From Acidobacteriota bacterium (GTDB lineage Bacteria > Acidobacteriota > Terriglobia > Bryobacterales > Bryobacteraceae): DNA of 8,235 nucleotides. Positions 6,941 through 8,235 of this stretch are shown piece after piece; the stretch's first letter is position 1; each line of letters begins with the position of its first letter. A program made the translations under genes and the position numbers. The stretch lies in assembly GCA_026394095.1 (NCBI GenBank), contig JAPKYY010000575.1, positions 1 through 8,235 of the forward strand, written 5' to 3'. The notes below the pieces were generated by a model. The model saw only the letters and a list, made by a program, of their open reading frames with translations, ran no database searches and was not told the DNA's origin.

Positions 6941-8235
6941 GTCGCACCTGCATAAGGAAGAATCAGGGAGTACTTCTGCATGTCCCAGGCAGCAGTTGGG
7001 CAGCGTTCGGCACAGAGGCCACAGTGGACGCAAACATCTTCGTCCTTCACCATCAGACGCTGCGTGTGGGGAAGCGGGTCGGAGGCATAGAGTGCCTGCT
7101 CAAGATTGTTGGCCGGTGCAGATAGACGCTGGCGCAACTCCTCTTCCTCCCCGTCGCGGGTGATCGTCAGACACTGCACAGGGCAGATGTCGATACAGGC
7201 ATCACACTCGATGCACTTCTTGGGGACAAACACCGTTTCGATGTCGCAATTGAGACAGCGTTGTGCCTCGCGCGCGGTCTGCTCGATATCAAAGCCTAGT
7301 TCGACTTCGACATTGAGTTGGCGGAAGCGTTCCGCCAGGTCCACGTGCTGCATCTTCTGGCGCTTGGATGGATTGTAATCGTTGTGATAACTCCACTCAC
7401 TGATGCCCATCTTCTGGCTCACCAGGTTCATGCCCTGCGCAGGACGATCTTCGAGAGAGAGCCCCTGGCAATGGTTGTGGATCGAGATTGCTGCTTCATG
7501 GCCCTGAGCCACGGCCCAAATGATATTTTTGGGTCCAAAAGCTGCATCACCGCCGAAGAAAACACCCGGACGGGTGCTCTCGAAGGTCTTCTGATTGACT
7601 ACGGGAATCTCCCATTCGTCAAACTCAATACCCAAATCGCGTTCAATCCAGGGGAATGCATTCTCCTGGCCAATTGCGAGAATCACATCGTCAGCCGGGA
7701 AGAAAATGGTTTCGACAACCTTGGATCGCTTCGCCTGAGCATCCCATTCGAGGCGTTCAAATTCCATGCCCTTAAGCACGCCATCTTCAACCACAAAACG
7801 CTTGGGCGCATGATTGATGATGATCTCCACGCCTTCTTCTTCGGCATCGTCCAATTCCCACGGAGACGCCTTGAAGTACCCACGAGGGCGACGGGCCATT
7901 ACCTTGATGTCGGAACCGCCCATGCGGCGCGAGGTGCGGCAGCAATCCATGGCGGTGTTGCCCACGCCAATGATCAGGACTCTTTCCCCAATCGACTCTG
8001 TATGGCCGAATGCGACAGACTCGAGCCAGTCGATCCCAAGGTGGATACGATCTGTGTCATAGCGTCCGGGGATATCGAGGTTCTTGCCACGTGGAGCACC
8101 TGAGCCCACAAAGATGGCGTCGTAGCCATCATCGATCAGGCTCTTCAAGCTTTGCACCGGAGAGTTGTAGCGGATATCGACACCCATGTCGATGATCATG
8201 CCAATCTCTTCGTCCAGTACTTTTTCCGGCAAGCG
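6928..8235 (-). CDS. GltD-like FAD/NAD(P)H oxidoreductase with two C-terminal [4Fe-4S] motifs, 5' end missing
   Basis: A 435-residue fragment whose N-terminus lies beyond position 8235. The first visible residues, RLPEKVLDEEI, match the segment after the GIPEFRLP-type motif of GltD-like flavoproteins. An NAD(P)-binding GVGNTAMD (90-97) is followed by MARRP (113-117), whose arginines suggest NADPH. The FAD site recurs at VFFGGDAAFG and IIWAVAQGHEAA. After RCLNC (327-331) comes a two-cluster ferredoxin module: C342, C345, C348, C352 (KCIECDACIDICP) and C403, C406, C409, C413 (VCVHCGLCAERCP). C356 is additional. The gene precedes korA with a 13-nt overlap and ends in TAG at 6930-6928. Context makes it the electron-transfer subunit linking KorAB to NAD(P), like the third subunit described for Thauera-type KGOR, as I recall it. 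A TTG at 8232 is internal, not the start. Confidence 0.88.
   Translation of the reverse strand, partial: RLPEKVLDEEIGMIIDMGVDIRYNSPVQSLKSLIDDGYDAIFVGSGAPRGKNLDIPGRYDTDRIHLGIDWLESVAFGHTESIGERVLIIGVGNTAMDCCRTSRRMGGSDIKVMARRPRGYFKASPWELDDAEEEGVEIIINHAPKRFVVEDGVLKGMEFERLEWDAQAKRSKVVETIFFPADDVILAIGQENAFPWIERDLGIEFDEWEIPVVNQKTFESTRPGVFFGGDAAFGPKNIIWAVAQGHEAAISIHNHCQGLSLEDRPAQGMNLVSQKMGISEWSYHNDYNPSKRQKMQHVDLAERFRQLNVEVELGFDIEQTAREAQRCLNCDIETVFVPKKCIECDACIDICPVQCLTITRDGEEEELRQRLSAPANNLEQALYASDPLPHTQRLMVKDEDVCVHCGLCAERCPTAAWDMQKYSLILPYAGATCTT

Noticed and set aside
5303..6955. A 550-codon open frame on the plus strand, antisense to korA
   Set aside because: It lies almost wholly inside the minus-strand korA frame, whose motifs are intact. 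Its translation shows no recognisable domain, and long antisense frames are common opposite biased-codon genes.
6941..7033. A 31-residue longer start for korA
   Set aside because: The extension is Cys/Pro-rich, overlaps the ferredoxin-module codons of the preceding gene, and is not needed by the gamma domain, which begins properly after MHDVVKTRVND.

Overview
The window is densely coding bacterial DNA of moderately high GC. It has no RNA genes, mobile elements, CRISPR arrays or long non-coding gaps. I infer an Acidobacteriota member, perhaps from the Bryobacterales/Solibacter group. The reasons are several Tat-type signal peptides on sugar-related oxidoreductases and on an enolase-superfamily enzyme, a polysaccharide-lyase-like protein, and a ferredoxin-dependent 2-oxoacid oxidoreductase in an apparently free-living heterotroph. 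That placement rests on gene style, not on a marker gene.

Left half (1-4077): a carbohydrate cluster built around a 67-bp divergent intergenic region (2742-2808). Leftward from it run a Tat-signal Gfo/Idh/MocA-type oxidoreductase, a Tat-signal aldo/keto reductase and a polysaccharide-lyase-like protein that leaves the window at position 1. Each junction is a 4-base ATGA overlap, so the three are almost certainly one translationally coupled operon. Rightward runs a Tat-signal enolase-superfamily dehydratase (galactonate/mannonate dehydratase-like). The divergent region holds a perfect 8-bp inverted repeat that brackets a candidate sigma70-type promoter. The simplest reading is a small regulon for exported enzymes that oxidise, cleave or dehydrate uronate- or sugar-acid-containing saccharides. 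The substrate cannot be read from the sequence.

Right half (4082-8235, all minus strand): a 2-oxoacid:ferredoxin oxidoreductase operon, probably for 2-oxoglutarate. In transcription order it encodes a GltD-like FAD/NAD(P)H oxidoreductase carrying two ferredoxin-type [4Fe-4S] motifs (its start lies beyond 8235), the fused gamma-alpha subunit KorA, and the TPP-binding beta subunit KorB. The first two genes overlap by 13 nt; the last two touch as TAA-ATG. The arrangement suggests that electrons from 2-oxoacid oxidation pass through the iron-sulfur flavoprotein to NAD(P), or the reverse for reductive carboxylation.

The two halves meet tail to tail with only 4 bp between stop codons. They look functionally unrelated: extracytoplasmic saccharide processing on one side, central carbon and redox metabolism on the other.
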